58,715 bases of DNA from Peptococcaceae bacterium UBA5767 (GCA_002418765.1 DIET01000045.1:1-58715); one strand, 5' to 3'; positions 34,927-43,157 are shown, counted from the stretch's first letter. Notes: generated from the letters alone by a model not told the origin. Numbers and translations are program-made.

Positions 34927-35346
34927 ATGGGACGGATTGGGGGAGCGGTTCTGTCGCTATTGGCTTTTTCCCTGATGCTGATGTTTGTTTTTACCATGCA
35001 GACGAATCAGTGGGAGAGTGAGAGAGTTGAGAGAGAGGTCAGCAGATGGCTTTTTGATGTATGTCAGGATAGAGGCTTTGATGGTGAGGATGTATGCTAT
35101 CTGAAGGATCGCCTCTCGGCATATGAGATCAAGACTTGTGTTTTACGGAAAGTGGACACCCATGTGAGACTTAGAGAGTGGGATGCCATGGAGGAGGACC
35201 AGATACTCCGAGTAGGGGATGAGGTGGTGGTGGAATGCATTCGTTATGAGCCAACGGCATTGATTAGATTGATTTATGCGTTGGATCTACACCCTGAGGG
35301 AGAGCTATTGGAAAAAAAAATGGTGGTGCAGGCACTGGTGAATTGA
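34927..35346 (+). CDS. Small single-helix membrane protein of the pilus-like cluster
   Basis: This 139-residue protein has an N-terminal membrane helix (GGAVLSLLAFSLMLMFVF), then a charged region with three cysteines (VCQDRGFDGEDVCYLKD, KTCVLRK) and one more later. It begins two bases after the previous stop, so it belongs to the same transcript. The family is unknown to me. The layout resembles minor pilin or TadE/F-like proteins, but no diagnostic motif is seen. Confidence 0.6.
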   Translation: MGRIGGAVLSLLAFSLMLMFVFTMQTNQWESERVEREVSRWLFDVCQDRGFDGEDVCYLKDRLSAYEIKTCVLRKVDTHVRLREWDAMEEDQILRVGDEVVVECIRYEPTALIRLIYALDLHPEGELLEKKMVVQALVN

Positions 35347-35350
35347 TGGG

Positions 35351-35382
35351 GAGGGAACGGATATCCGTTCCCTCTTGTTCTT
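35351..35382 (+). terminator. Palindromic terminator-like hairpin after the pilus-like cluster
   Basis: A perfect 24-bp palindrome spans 35351-35374, its arms being GAGGGAACGGAT and ATCCGTTCCCTC, followed by TTGTTCTT. The T-tract is broken, so termination may be moderate. It marks the right edge of the pilus-like genes. Confidence 0.65.
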
Positions 35383-35458
35383 GTGAAGGAAAAGGAAGCG
35401 AAAAGTGGGGGTAGTGGGGTTGATTTTGCTAAATAATGTAATACGTGATAATTTTTTA

Positions 35459-35510
35459 TGGTATAATTTAAGAACGATTTAATTAAAACGTCAAGTTGAA
35501 ATAAGGAGCC
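35459..35510 (+). promoter_or_regulatory. Promoter (extended -10) of the threonine-synthase-like gene
   Basis: An extended -10 TGGTATAAT lies at 35459-35467 in a very AT-rich stretch. There is no good -35. A ribosome site AAGGAG is at 35503-35508. Confidence 0.65.
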
Positions 35511-35515
35511 GAATC

Positions 35516-36775
35516 ATGTCTAAACTAAAAAATGTGAAACATCTTCAATGCGTCAATTGTGGTAAAACCTATCCTGCAGAGCCAGGTCTATATACTTGTC
35601 CTGCCTGTGGCCCCAAAATGGGCATCCTGGATGTGATTTATGATTATGATTACATCAAGGCACATACATCCAAGGAAGACTTTGCCAAGAACAAAGACTA
35701 CTCTATTTGGAGATATGAGCCCTTCATGCCGATTGAGGAAAACGGTCCCAAACCTAAATTGAGGGTTGGTTGGAGTCCTTTGTATCAGGCACAAGGGTTG
35801 GGGGAAGCAATTGGGTTGGATCATCTTTATATCAAGGATGATGGTATCAATCCAACAGCCAGCCTGAAGGATCGTGCTTCCTGTGTGGCGGTAGCCAAAG
35901 CCATGGAAGAAAAAGCGGAAGTCATCTGTTGTTCCTCTACTGGCAATGCAGCTTCGTCCTTGGCTGGTAATGCAGCTTCCGTGGGCATCAAGACCGTTAT
36001 TTTTGTACCTGGCAGAGCCCCGATTGGCAAAGTAAGTCAACTGAAGATTTTTGGTGCCAATGTGATGAGCGTACAGGGTTCATATGAGGAAACCTTTCAG
36101 CTGAGTGCTGAAGCTATCGAACGGTTTGGCTGGTACAACAGAAATGCCGCCGTTAATCCTTACTTGGTTGAAGGCAAAAAGACTGTCACCTTGGAGATAT
36201 GTGAACAGATGGATTGGCAGGTTCCTGATTGGATCGTGTTTAGTGTTGGAGATGGATGCACCATTGCTGGAGCTTGGAAAGGTTACAAGGATTTGTACGA
36301 AGCCGGGTTTATTGACAAGATGCCCCGCGTAGCAGGCATCCAGGCAGAAGGATGTGCTCCATTGGCTCATGCATGGAAAGATGGAAAAGGGGAAGCCTGG
36401 GAGCAAGAAGTGGAGAATACGATTGCAGATAGTATTGCCGTCGGTGTTCCCAGAAATGCCATCAAGGCTTTGCGTGCAATTGAAGAATCCAATGGAGTAT
36501 GGGAAACCGTGACCGATGAAGAGATCTTAGACAGCATGAGACTGATGGGCAAGACCAGTGGGGTCTTTGGTGAACCAGCTGGTTGCGCTGGGATGGCAGG
36601 ACTGGAAAAATTGGTGAAAGATGGTGTTATCAAGAAAGAAGAGACCGTTGTTTGCGCCGTTACGGGAAATGGACTCAAGGATGTCAAAAATGCCATCGAG
36701 GCAGCGGGCGAACCTCTGAAAGTGGAGCCTACGATCGAGGGTTTGAACGAAGCATTGAAGAAAATTGGATATTGA
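35516..36775 (+). CDS. Threonine-synthase-like PLP enzyme with zinc ribbon
   Basis: This 419-residue fold-type II PLP protein carries an N-terminal Cys4 zinc ribbon (C12, C15, C28, C31). The predicted PLP lysine is K118 in NPTASLKDRAS, where threonine synthase reads PTGSFKDRG. The serine/asparagine loop is CSSTGNAASS; the glycine loop reads SVGDGCTIAG rather than the usual VGNGGN. It has its own promoter and is followed by the hydantoinase after 12 bases. In related purine-breakdown gene sets this place is held by a PLP diaminopropionate ammonia-lyase (YgeX), absent here. It may therefore be a lyase for a purine-derived amino acid (inference); ordinary threonine synthase remains possible. Confidence 0.85.
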   Translation: MSKLKNVKHLQCVNCGKTYPAEPGLYTCPACGPKMGILDVIYDYDYIKAHTSKEDFAKNKDYSIWRYEPFMPIEENGPKPKLRVGWSPLYQAQGLGEAIGLDHLYIKDDGINPTASLKDRASCVAVAKAMEEKAEVICCSSTGNAASSLAGNAASVGIKTVIFVPGRAPIGKVSQLKIFGANVMSVQGSYEETFQLSAEAIERFGWYNRNAAVNPYLVEGKKTVTLEICEQMDWQVPDWIVFSVGDGCTIAGAWKGYKDLYEAGFIDKMPRVAGIQAEGCAPLAHAWKDGKGEAWEQEVENTIADSIAVGVPRNAIKALRAIEESNGVWETVTDEEILDSMRLMGKTSGVFGEPAGCAGMAGLEKLVKDGVIKKEETVVCAVTGNGLKDVKNAIEAAGEPLKVEPTIEGLNEALKKIGY

Positions 36776-36787
36776 TGAGGAGAAATC

Positions 36788-38143
36788 ATGGCTTTGCTGG
36801 TTAAGAATGGGAATGTGGTACAAGAACAAGGAATAGAGGTTCTGGATATTAAAATTGATAATGGCATCATCACTGAGATTGGACAGAGTATGCTGGCCAG
36901 TACAGGAGATACCGTTATTGAGGCCTCGGGTAAATATGTATTGCCTGGGCTCATTGATGCCCATGTGCATTATAAAATGGGTATTGGAAATGTGTACACC
37001 ATAGACAACTTTGAATCTGGATCGAGGGCAGCTTTGTTTGGTGGTGTCACTACGGTGGTGGATTATGCGGATCCTCTTTCAGGGAAATCTCTGGCTGATT
37101 CCCTGCGCTATCGGATAGGAGAGGCCAAGGGCGCTAGTTTTGTAGATTATACATTTCATATGGTGATCGGGCACGACACGGAGGTTACCTCAGACGTTCT
37201 AAAGGAGCTTAGGGAGATCGGGATCAATAGCTTGAAGTTGTTCACCATCTATGGGGAGCGTCTGTCGTATGAGAAAATCGAGGCCATCATTGCCTTGTGC
37301 CAAGAAGCAGGCATGGTGGTTACTGTCCATGCAGAAGATGCTGACATTGTGGAAGAACAAGTGGAGAGTTTAAAGCAAGAAGGCAATGTGGCGCCACGTT
37401 TTCATGGGGTGAGCCGTCCGGCCAGAGCAGAAGTGCTGGCCGTAGAAAAACTAATTGAGATGGCCAAAAAATACAAAACACATGTGCATGTGGTTCACGT
37501 GTCCACAGGAGAAGCGGCAGAGCGGATCAAGGAAGCAAAAAAGGCTGGGATTCCCATCAGCGGAGAAACCTGTCCCCACTATCTTTTATTGACCGATGAT
37601 GTCTATGCCAAAGAAGATGCCCAGCTTTTTGTTATGCAACCGCCACTTCGCAGCAAAGAAGATGTGAAGACGCTGTGGAAAAATGTGGAAGAGGGAACCT
37701 TTTCCTTTTTTACCACAGACCATTGCGCCTATTGTGAAGGACAGAAATACAACAGCAATACCTTTTATGAAACCAATGGAGGAATTCCCGGAACAGAAAC
37801 CTTGTTCCCTGTTCTGTACACCGAGGGCGTAGGCAAAAAACATTTGTCCTTAGAAAAATTGGTCAATATGCTCAGTAAGCATCCAGCTCAGACTTTTGGA
37901 TTGTACCCTCAAAAGGGCACAATCCAGGTGGGCTCTGATGCGGATCTGGTGCTTTTTGATCCCAATCGCAGGCTTACCGTTGACAAAGAACTGATCCACT
38001 CCGCCGCGCAGTATTCTACCTTTGAGGGCATGAAACTGCAGGGCTATCCGGTGATGACCATTCTTCGTGGTCAGGTTATGTGTCGTGATGGCGAATTTGT
38101 ACAAGGAGAGCCAATCGGGCGGTTTGTGGAAGCCATTCGTTAA
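36788..38143 (+). CDS. hyuA: Hydantoinase/dihydropyrimidinase family hydrolase (HyuA-like)
   Basis: This 451-residue cyclic amidohydrolase has all expected metal ligands: H59 and H61 in DAHVHYKM, carboxylated K150 in SLKLFTIYG, H181 in VHAED, H237 in HVVHVSTG, and the aspartate in FTTDHCAY. The family opens five- and six-membered cyclic amides (hydantoins, dihydropyrimidines, allantoin). Here it should open a ring made during purine degradation. The ribosome site is GAGGAG. It follows the PLP enzyme and precedes carbamate kinase, which has its own promoter. Allantoinase and dihydropyrimidinase activity cannot be told apart by eye. Confidence 0.9.
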   Translation: MALLVKNGNVVQEQGIEVLDIKIDNGIITEIGQSMLASTGDTVIEASGKYVLPGLIDAHVHYKMGIGNVYTIDNFESGSRAALFGGVTTVVDYADPLSGKSLADSLRYRIGEAKGASFVDYTFHMVIGHDTEVTSDVLKELREIGINSLKLFTIYGERLSYEKIEAIIALCQEAGMVVTVHAEDADIVEEQVESLKQEGNVAPRFHGVSRPARAEVLAVEKLIEMAKKYKTHVHVVHVSTGEAAERIKEAKKAGIPISGETCPHYLLLTDDVYAKEDAQLFVMQPPLRSKEDVKTLWKNVEEGTFSFFTTDHCAYCEGQKYNSNTFYETNGGIPGTETLFPVLYTEGVGKKHLSLEKLVNMLSKHPAQTFGLYPQKGTIQVGSDADLVLFDPNRRLTVDKELIHSAAQYSTFEGMKLQGYPVMTILRGQVMCRDGEFVQGEPIGRFVEAIR

Positions 38144-38192
38144 TGAAGGATACATTCCTACTTAAAGAATTTAATCACATTTAAAAACAACT

Positions 38193-38220
38193 TTGCAAGC
38201 CCTACAAACTAGGGTATAAT
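38193..38220 (+). promoter_or_regulatory. Carbamate kinase promoter with inverted repeat
   Basis: TTGCAA (38193-38198), 16 bases, TATAAT (38215-38220). The inverted repeat CCCTA-CAAAC-TAGGG at 38200-38214 fills the spacer, a place where a repressor would block polymerase. Confidence 0.7.
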
Positions 38221-38257
38221 GGCCTATACCAAATCGAATTTCAGGAGGAAATGAAAT

Positions 38258-39190
38258 ATGAAAACAGTCGTTGTTGCACTGGGTGGCAATGCCATCTTGA
38301 AGCCAGGTCAAAAAGGTACCATCGAAGAGCAGATGAGCAATGTCAATGGTGCCGCCAGAAATATTGTAAAATTGGTTCAAGAAGGTTATGAGGTCGTTAT
38401 TGCACACGGGAATGGTCCCCAGGTTGGGAACATTCTGTTGCAAAATGCAGCCGCCAGAGATCAGGTGCCTGCGATGCCCTTGTATGTATGTGGCGCTGAG
38501 TCCCAGGGCCTGATTGGATACATGATTCAGCAAAACATTATGAATGAACTCATGAAAGCAGGCATCAAGAAACCAGTTGTGACTGTTCTGACCCAAGTGG
38601 TTGTGGATCCGAAGGACGTTGCTTTCCAAAATCCATCCAAACCTGTTGGCGCTTTTTATACAGAAGGCGAAGCCAAGAAGGGCATGGAAAAAGGCGAGAG
38701 CTGGGTGGAGGATTCTGGCCGTGGTTGGAGAAAAGTAGTACCTTCTCCAAGACCTATTGATGTTGTAGAGTTGGAAGAAGTGAAGGATCTGATTGAAGCT
38801 GGTTGTATCGTCGTCTCTGTTGGTGGTGGCGGTATTCCAGTGATGAGAGATGAGGCGGGTATTCTTTCAGGGGTAGAAGCGGTCATTGACAAAGATTTGG
38901 CTTCTAGTCTTCTGGCAAAAGAATTGGGTGCAGATATTTTGGCCATTGCGACTGATGTTCCCAACGTGGCTATCAATTTTGGCACGCCGCAGCAGAAAAA
39001 TCTGGGGACCATCACGGTTGCTGAGGCCAAAGGATATGCAGAAGAGGGTCAGTTTGGTAAAGGCAGCATGGGACCCAAGGTCCAAGCCATTGTGGAATTT
39101 GTGGAACATGGCGGCGAAGGCATCATTACTTCTCTAGACAATTTGAGAGATGCTGTGGTGGGCGACCAGGGAACAAAAATCGTGCAGTAG
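38258..39190 (+). CDS. arcC: Carbamate kinase
   Basis: This 310-residue amino-acid-kinase-fold enzyme makes ATP and carbamate from carbamoyl phosphate and ADP. Motifs: VVVALGGNAILKPGQKGT at the start, IAHGNGPQVGN, VSVGGGGIPV and VIDKDLASSLLA. The ribosome site is AGGAGG. It lies among purine-degradation genes rather than next to arcA or argF, so YgeW is the likely source of carbamoyl phosphate (YqeA-type role). The ssnA promoter starts just beyond its stop codon. Confidence 0.95.
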   Translation: MKTVVVALGGNAILKPGQKGTIEEQMSNVNGAARNIVKLVQEGYEVVIAHGNGPQVGNILLQNAAARDQVPAMPLYVCGAESQGLIGYMIQQNIMNELMKAGIKKPVVTVLTQVVVDPKDVAFQNPSKPVGAFYTEGEAKKGMEKGESWVEDSGRGWRKVVPSPRPIDVVELEEVKDLIEAGCIVVSVGGGGIPVMRDEAGILSGVEAVIDKDLASSLLAKELGADILAIATDVPNVAINFGTPQQKNLGTITVAEAKGYAEEGQFGKGSMGPKVQAIVEFVEHGGEGIITSLDNLRDAVVGDQGTKIVQ

Positions 39191-39202
39191 CAAAGAAAGC
39201 CT

Positions 39203-39231
39203 TTGCTAAAAACCGGTTGAGAGTGTATAAT
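39203..39231 (+). promoter_or_regulatory. ssnA promoter
   Basis: TTGCTA (39203-39208), 17 bases, TATAAT (39226-39231). The palindrome AACCGGTT (39211-39218) lies in the spacer, as found also upstream of the AOR gene promoter. Confidence 0.75.
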
Positions 39232-39237
39232 AGAAAA

Positions 39238-39350
39238 AAGTAAATAGAATACAGCATACCTTCGTAAAGAATTCCGGAACCGGGAACTGGAGTTCTATGG
39301 TAGAGCACACTAAGCGTACTCCGGCTTTGTCGGTCGTACGCTTTTTATTT
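39238..39350 (+). ncRNA. Candidate riboswitch-like leader of ssnA with terminator
   Basis: Between the promoter and ssnA lies an RNA of about 110 bases that ends in a terminator: AAGCGTAC (39312-39319) pairs with GTACGCTT (39336-39343) and is followed by TTTATTTT. Upstream, CTGGAGT (39287-39293) can pair with ACTCCGG (39318-39324), using part of the terminator's 5' arm and loop side, so the two folds compete. Further short pairings are possible in 39255-39302 (TACC with GGTA, AGAA with TTCT, TTCC with GGAA). This is the usual build of a transcription attenuator. A structured-RNA motif named after ssnA has, as I recall, been proposed from comparative genomics; I cannot confirm a match here. 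Ligand unknown, perhaps a purine. Confidence 0.65.
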
Positions 39351-39382
39351 TGGATATACAATACAGGGTAGGAGGAAAAAGG

Positions 39383-40693
39383 ATGGTTACAGTAATCAAG
39401 GGAACATGTCTGATGACCGAAGATGGCCTGAAACAAGATTGGGGTATTAGGGTAGAGGGAGACACCATTGTCGCCGTTGGTCCCAATGATACCATTGATG
39501 AAACCGGCGCGGACCGGATCATCGATGCAAAAGGAAAAATGATTGCTCCTGGGTTTGTCAATGGACACAACCATATGTATGGTGTGCTGTCGCACGGCAT
39601 TACCACAGAAGCACTGGTGACGGAGTTTTCCAGTTTCCTGGATGATTTCTGGTGGCCTTATGTAGAAGACCGTATTGACCATGAACTGGTGGAAAAGACG
39701 ACTCGCTGGGCTTGTGTTGAAGCCATTGAGTCTGGTGTCACCACCTTTGTGGATATTTTGGAAGGACCCAATTCCATTCCGGGCGCTTTGCAAATTGAGA
39801 AGAAAGTGCTAGAAGAAGCGGGTGTGAGAGGCGTGTTGTGTTTCGAAGCCTGCCAGAGACAAAGTGAAGAAAATGCGCAACTGGGACTTAAGGAAAACTA
39901 TGACTTTTGCAAGGAAAACAACAACAAAGGGTCTCTGGTAGAGGGCATCATGTCCATCCATACGTTGTTCACCGGCGACGAGGAATTTGTCATGGGAGCC
40001 AAAAAAATGGCTGACGAGCTCGGAACGGACATCCATATGCACATGTCCGAATCAGTATATGAACCCAATTGGTGCCTGGACAAATATGGCAAGCGTACCG
40101 TAGATGTGTATGAGGACTTCGGATTCTTGGATGAGAATGTGCTGGCTTCCCAAGGTGTACAACTTGATAAGAATGAGATTGATATCATTGCCAAACGTGG
40201 CACCAGGATTGTGCACATGCCTTTAAGCAACTGTGAAGTGGGCGGCGGTTTCGCACCTATTCCGGAATATCTGGAAGCAGGTGTGCCTGTGGGTATTGGC
40301 AGCGATGGCTATGTGAACAACTTTTTTGAAGTGATGCGCGGAGCCTTTTTGTTGCATAAAGCCAACAAGCAAGATCCTCAAGTCATGCCGGCCGACGTAG
40401 TGTATAAAATGGCTACTTCCATGGGAGCGGATGTGTTGAAAAGAGAAGACTTGGGCAGGCTGGCAGTGGGCAAGAAAGCGGACATCATCACCATTATGGT
40501 GGATAGCCCGACACCCATCAACGAACACAATGTATATGATCAGTTGATTCTGTTCCGCAACCCCAACCATGTCTCTGAGGTGATGATTGATGGTAAACTG
40601 GTGAAGGAAAATGGAAAGATTTTGACGATAGATGTAGAAAAAGCCAAAAATGAAATGCGTGAGGCAGCACAGCGTTTTTGGACGATCAAGTGA
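39383..40693 (+). CDS. ssnA: SsnA-type aminohydrolase with altered catalytic residue
   Basis: This 436-residue amidohydrolase is of the AtzA/TrzA/SsnA group. The strand-1 ligands are in NGHNHMYGVLSHGI, strand 5 in HMHMSE, strand 7 in VHMPLSN and the aspartate in GIGSDGYVNN. At strand 6, where relatives have a histidine (AHG-x-x-L), this protein reads SQGVQL, so that residue is Gln. The start at 39383 has AGGAGG; an in-frame TTG at 39350 lies in the terminator's T-run and is rejected. SsnA belongs to the gene set for purine and urate breakdown. It ends 16 bases before the Mo hydroxylase gene, so both are co-transcribed. Confidence 0.85.
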   Translation: MVTVIKGTCLMTEDGLKQDWGIRVEGDTIVAVGPNDTIDETGADRIIDAKGKMIAPGFVNGHNHMYGVLSHGITTEALVTEFSSFLDDFWWPYVEDRIDHELVEKTTRWACVEAIESGVTTFVDILEGPNSIPGALQIEKKVLEEAGVRGVLCFEACQRQSEENAQLGLKENYDFCKENNNKGSLVEGIMSIHTLFTGDEEFVMGAKKMADELGTDIHMHMSESVYEPNWCLDKYGKRTVDVYEDFGFLDENVLASQGVQLDKNEIDIIAKRGTRIVHMPLSNCEVGGGFAPIPEYLEAGVPVGIGSDGYVNNFFEVMRGAFLLHKANKQDPQVMPADVVYKMATSMGADVLKREDLGRLAVGKKADIITIMVDSPTPINEHNVYDQLILFRNPNHVSEVMIDGKLVKENGKILTIDVEKAKNEMREAAQRFWTIK

Positions 40694-40709
40694 AACAGGA
40701 GGATATGTT

Positions 40710-43145
40710 ATGCCATTGATGGGAAAGAAGAATTTCCGCTATCTCAACAAGCGGATTACCAGGCTTGACGCTGTCGATAAAGTGACAGGGCGTGCGGTCT
40801 ATGCAGCCGATGTTGAGTTTCCGGGTATGATTTATGGAGGGTGTTTGCGTAGTCCTTATGCCCATGCCAATATAGTGCGTATGGATACCAGCAAGGCCAA
40901 GGCCATACCCGGTGTAAGAGCCGTGCTGACAGCCGATGACGTAGCCAAACCGACGAGCTGGGCGGATTATCCCTATCTCTGCAGTGGCACAGTCCGGTAT
41001 GTAGGTGAAACAGTAGCCATTGTGGCCGCAGACACCTTGGATCTGGTACAAGATGCTTTAAGAGCCATTGAAGTGGACTATGAGGAGCTTGAAGGCGTCT
41101 ATACCATCGAAGAAGCGATAAAGGATGATGCGATTCAAATCAGAGCCCATGGCGTTGGTCTAAAAGATGGCGTGCCCAACAAGGACGTGAAGGGCAATAT
41201 TTTCTATGATTCTTATTTTCCGATTCGCAAAGGGGATGTGGGAAAAGGATTTGCAGAAGCGGACATCATTGTGGAGCGGGAATACAAAACCAATTTTGTG
41301 GAGCACAGCTACATTGAAACCGAATCTTGCGTGGTGATGCAAGATCCGGTGGATGGGGTGGTCACTGCCCATGCTTCTGCTCAAAACCCATTCTTTACGA
41401 GACGTTATTTGGCTGATGCCAGTGGCGCACCTTTTAACAAATGCCGGGTCGTGCAACGGATGCTCGGGGGATCGTTTGGAGGGAAGGAAGAGTTGGTAGG
41501 CATGATTGTTGGCCGTTCCGCTATGCTTTGTCTGGCTACTGGAAAACCGGTAAAAATGGTCATGACCAGGGAAGAGTCCTTTATGGAATCTCCCAAACGT
41601 CATCCTTTCCATTTTCATTATAAAGCCGGTTTGAAAAAGGATGGAACGATTGTCGCTTGGGAAGGAAGCCAAATTGATAATTCAGGTGCCTACAACAACC
41701 AGACGCAGTTTATGAATTGTAGGGCGGCCATCCATTCTGCGGGTGCATATGATATCCCCCATGTGAAGACAGATACCTATGGTGTATACACCAACAACAT
41801 TCATGGTGGAGCCTTTCGTGGGTATTCTTCCCCACAGATCATTTTTGCTCAGGAACAGTTTATGAATGAGATAGCAAAAGAATTGGGGATGGATGATGTA
41901 GAACTGCGCCGTAAAAATATTTTGGTTCAAGGCGATTTGACGGCGACAGGACAGGAGTTGGTGGAAGAAACCATTACGTTGGAAATGATCGATCACATGG
42001 TCGAAGCCACTGATTATTATAAGAAAAAAGAAGCTTATGCCAAAACCAAAAACAATAAAGAAAAGCGCAAAGGCATTGCCTTGGTTAGCTGTTATAGGGG
42101 CTGTGGGTATGGTGCCGAGACACCGGATGCCGGTGCTGCCATGTGTACGGCCAACGAGGATGGCAGCATATTGATCAATTCAGGATTGGCTGAAAATGGT
42201 CAAGGACTAAAGACGGCCTATGCCCAGATTGCTGCCGAAGGTATAGGCTGTACTCCGGATCGGATCAATTTTGTCGGTGTTGACACACACTCCATTCCTG
42301 ATTCAGGGATGACAGTGGCCTCACGGGGTACCGTTATGGGAGCGCAGAGCATGAGAAAAGCCAGTCTGGAACTGGGCGCCATGCTCAAGGATACGGCCGG
42401 CAAAATGCTGGGCGTCGATCCTGAATATGTCGACATCAAGGACAATGAATACTTTATCAGCTGCAAGGAAGTAAATCAGGAGCGTATCGTACGCGGTGCC
42501 GCCAGTTTGGAAATCATTCCGGTGGATGAGAATGGGCATTTCCTCAACGAACAAGGAAAACAGTGCAGCATTCATGATACGGTGAGTATGGCTGATGTAT
42601 GCAATACCAGATTGTGGACCGGGAAATCACTGGCTGCCTTCAACTGGAGTGAACCCAGAGATCTGGGTCTTGATCATCACACGGGGCAGGGTGATGCCTT
42701 CCCTACGTATTCCTATGGAGTGGTGGTTGCAGAAGTAGAAGTTGATATGGAGACAGGATTTGTTGATGTGCTTAAGGTCACTTCGGGTCACGATGTTGGC
42801 ACTTGCGTTAATCCTGATACAGTGGAAGGCCAGATTTATGGCGGTATTGCCATGGGCCAAGGGTTGGGCGTGACAGAGGAAGTTCCAGTGCACAAGGGCC
42901 AGTTGGGAAGCAAAAACTTTGACAGTTATATTTTTCCTACAGCCATGGATGTACCTGAAATGGAGGCCATTATCTTTGAATGTGAAGATAAGGAAGGCAC
43001 CTATGGTGCCAAGTCCTTGGGAGAACCGGCCACGGAAGCTGTTGGTGCTGCCATTGCTGCTGCCATTGCTGATGCCAAAGGAGAGCCAGTAAGGGAAATC
43101 CCTTGCAATCTGGAACGGGCCCTTCTGGGAAGGACATTAAAGTAG
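40710..43145 (+). CDS. xdhA: Molybdenum hydroxylase large subunit (xanthine dehydrogenase type)
   Basis: This 811-residue molybdopterin-binding subunit is of the xanthine oxidase family. Family motifs include the start TRLDAVDKVTGRAVYAADV, LGGSFGGKEE, AFRGYSSPQIIFAQEQ, NGQGLKTAYAQIAAE and the C-terminal GAKSLGEPATEA, whose glutamate is the catalytic base in the family. It would hydroxylate a purine (hypoxanthine, xanthine or similar) or act in reverse. Because yqeC, mocA and yqeB are in the same region, the active site probably carries selenium (inference). ATG 40710 follows AGGAGG; the earlier in-frame ATG at 40650 is inside ssnA. FAD and 2Fe-2S subunits follow directly. Confidence 0.9.
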   Translation: MPLMGKKNFRYLNKRITRLDAVDKVTGRAVYAADVEFPGMIYGGCLRSPYAHANIVRMDTSKAKAIPGVRAVLTADDVAKPTSWADYPYLCSGTVRYVGETVAIVAADTLDLVQDALRAIEVDYEELEGVYTIEEAIKDDAIQIRAHGVGLKDGVPNKDVKGNIFYDSYFPIRKGDVGKGFAEADIIVEREYKTNFVEHSYIETESCVVMQDPVDGVVTAHASAQNPFFTRRYLADASGAPFNKCRVVQRMLGGSFGGKEELVGMIVGRSAMLCLATGKPVKMVMTREESFMESPKRHPFHFHYKAGLKKDGTIVAWEGSQIDNSGAYNNQTQFMNCRAAIHSAGAYDIPHVKTDTYGVYTNNIHGGAFRGYSSPQIIFAQEQFMNEIAKELGMDDVELRRKNILVQGDLTATGQELVEETITLEMIDHMVEATDYYKKKEAYAKTKNNKEKRKGIALVSCYRGCGYGAETPDAGAAMCTANEDGSILINSGLAENGQGLKTAYAQIAAEGIGCTPDRINFVGVDTHSIPDSGMTVASRGTVMGAQSMRKASLELGAMLKDTAGKMLGVDPEYVDIKDNEYFISCKEVNQERIVRGAASLEIIPVDENGHFLNEQGKQCSIHDTVSMADVCNTRLWTGKSLAAFNWSEPRDLGLDHHTGQGDAFPTYSYGVVVAEVEVDMETGFVDVLKVTSGHDVGTCVNPDTVEGQIYGGIAMGQGLGVTEEVPVHKGQLGSKNFDSYIFPTAMDVPEMEAIIFECEDKEGTYGAKSLGEPATEAVGAAIAAAIADAKGEPVREIPCNLERALLGRTLK

Positions 43146-43157
43146 GAGGATTCGAAG

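Noticed and set aside
35516..36775. Plain annotation as threonine synthase (thrC)
   Set aside because: The glycine loop is changed and the neighbours are purine-degradation genes; the simple label would hide the doubt.
39291..39311. tRNA-like stretch GGTAGAGCAC in the ssnA leader
   Set aside because: Only a D-arm-like word; no acceptor, anticodon or T-arm structure surrounds it.
39350..39382. Earlier TTG start for ssnA
   Set aside because: It lies in the T-run of the leader terminator; ATG 39383 has AGGAGG.
40710..43145. Selenocysteine in the hydroxylase
   Set aside because: The frame is open without in-frame TGA; in this family selenium is a labile ligand, not selenocysteine.
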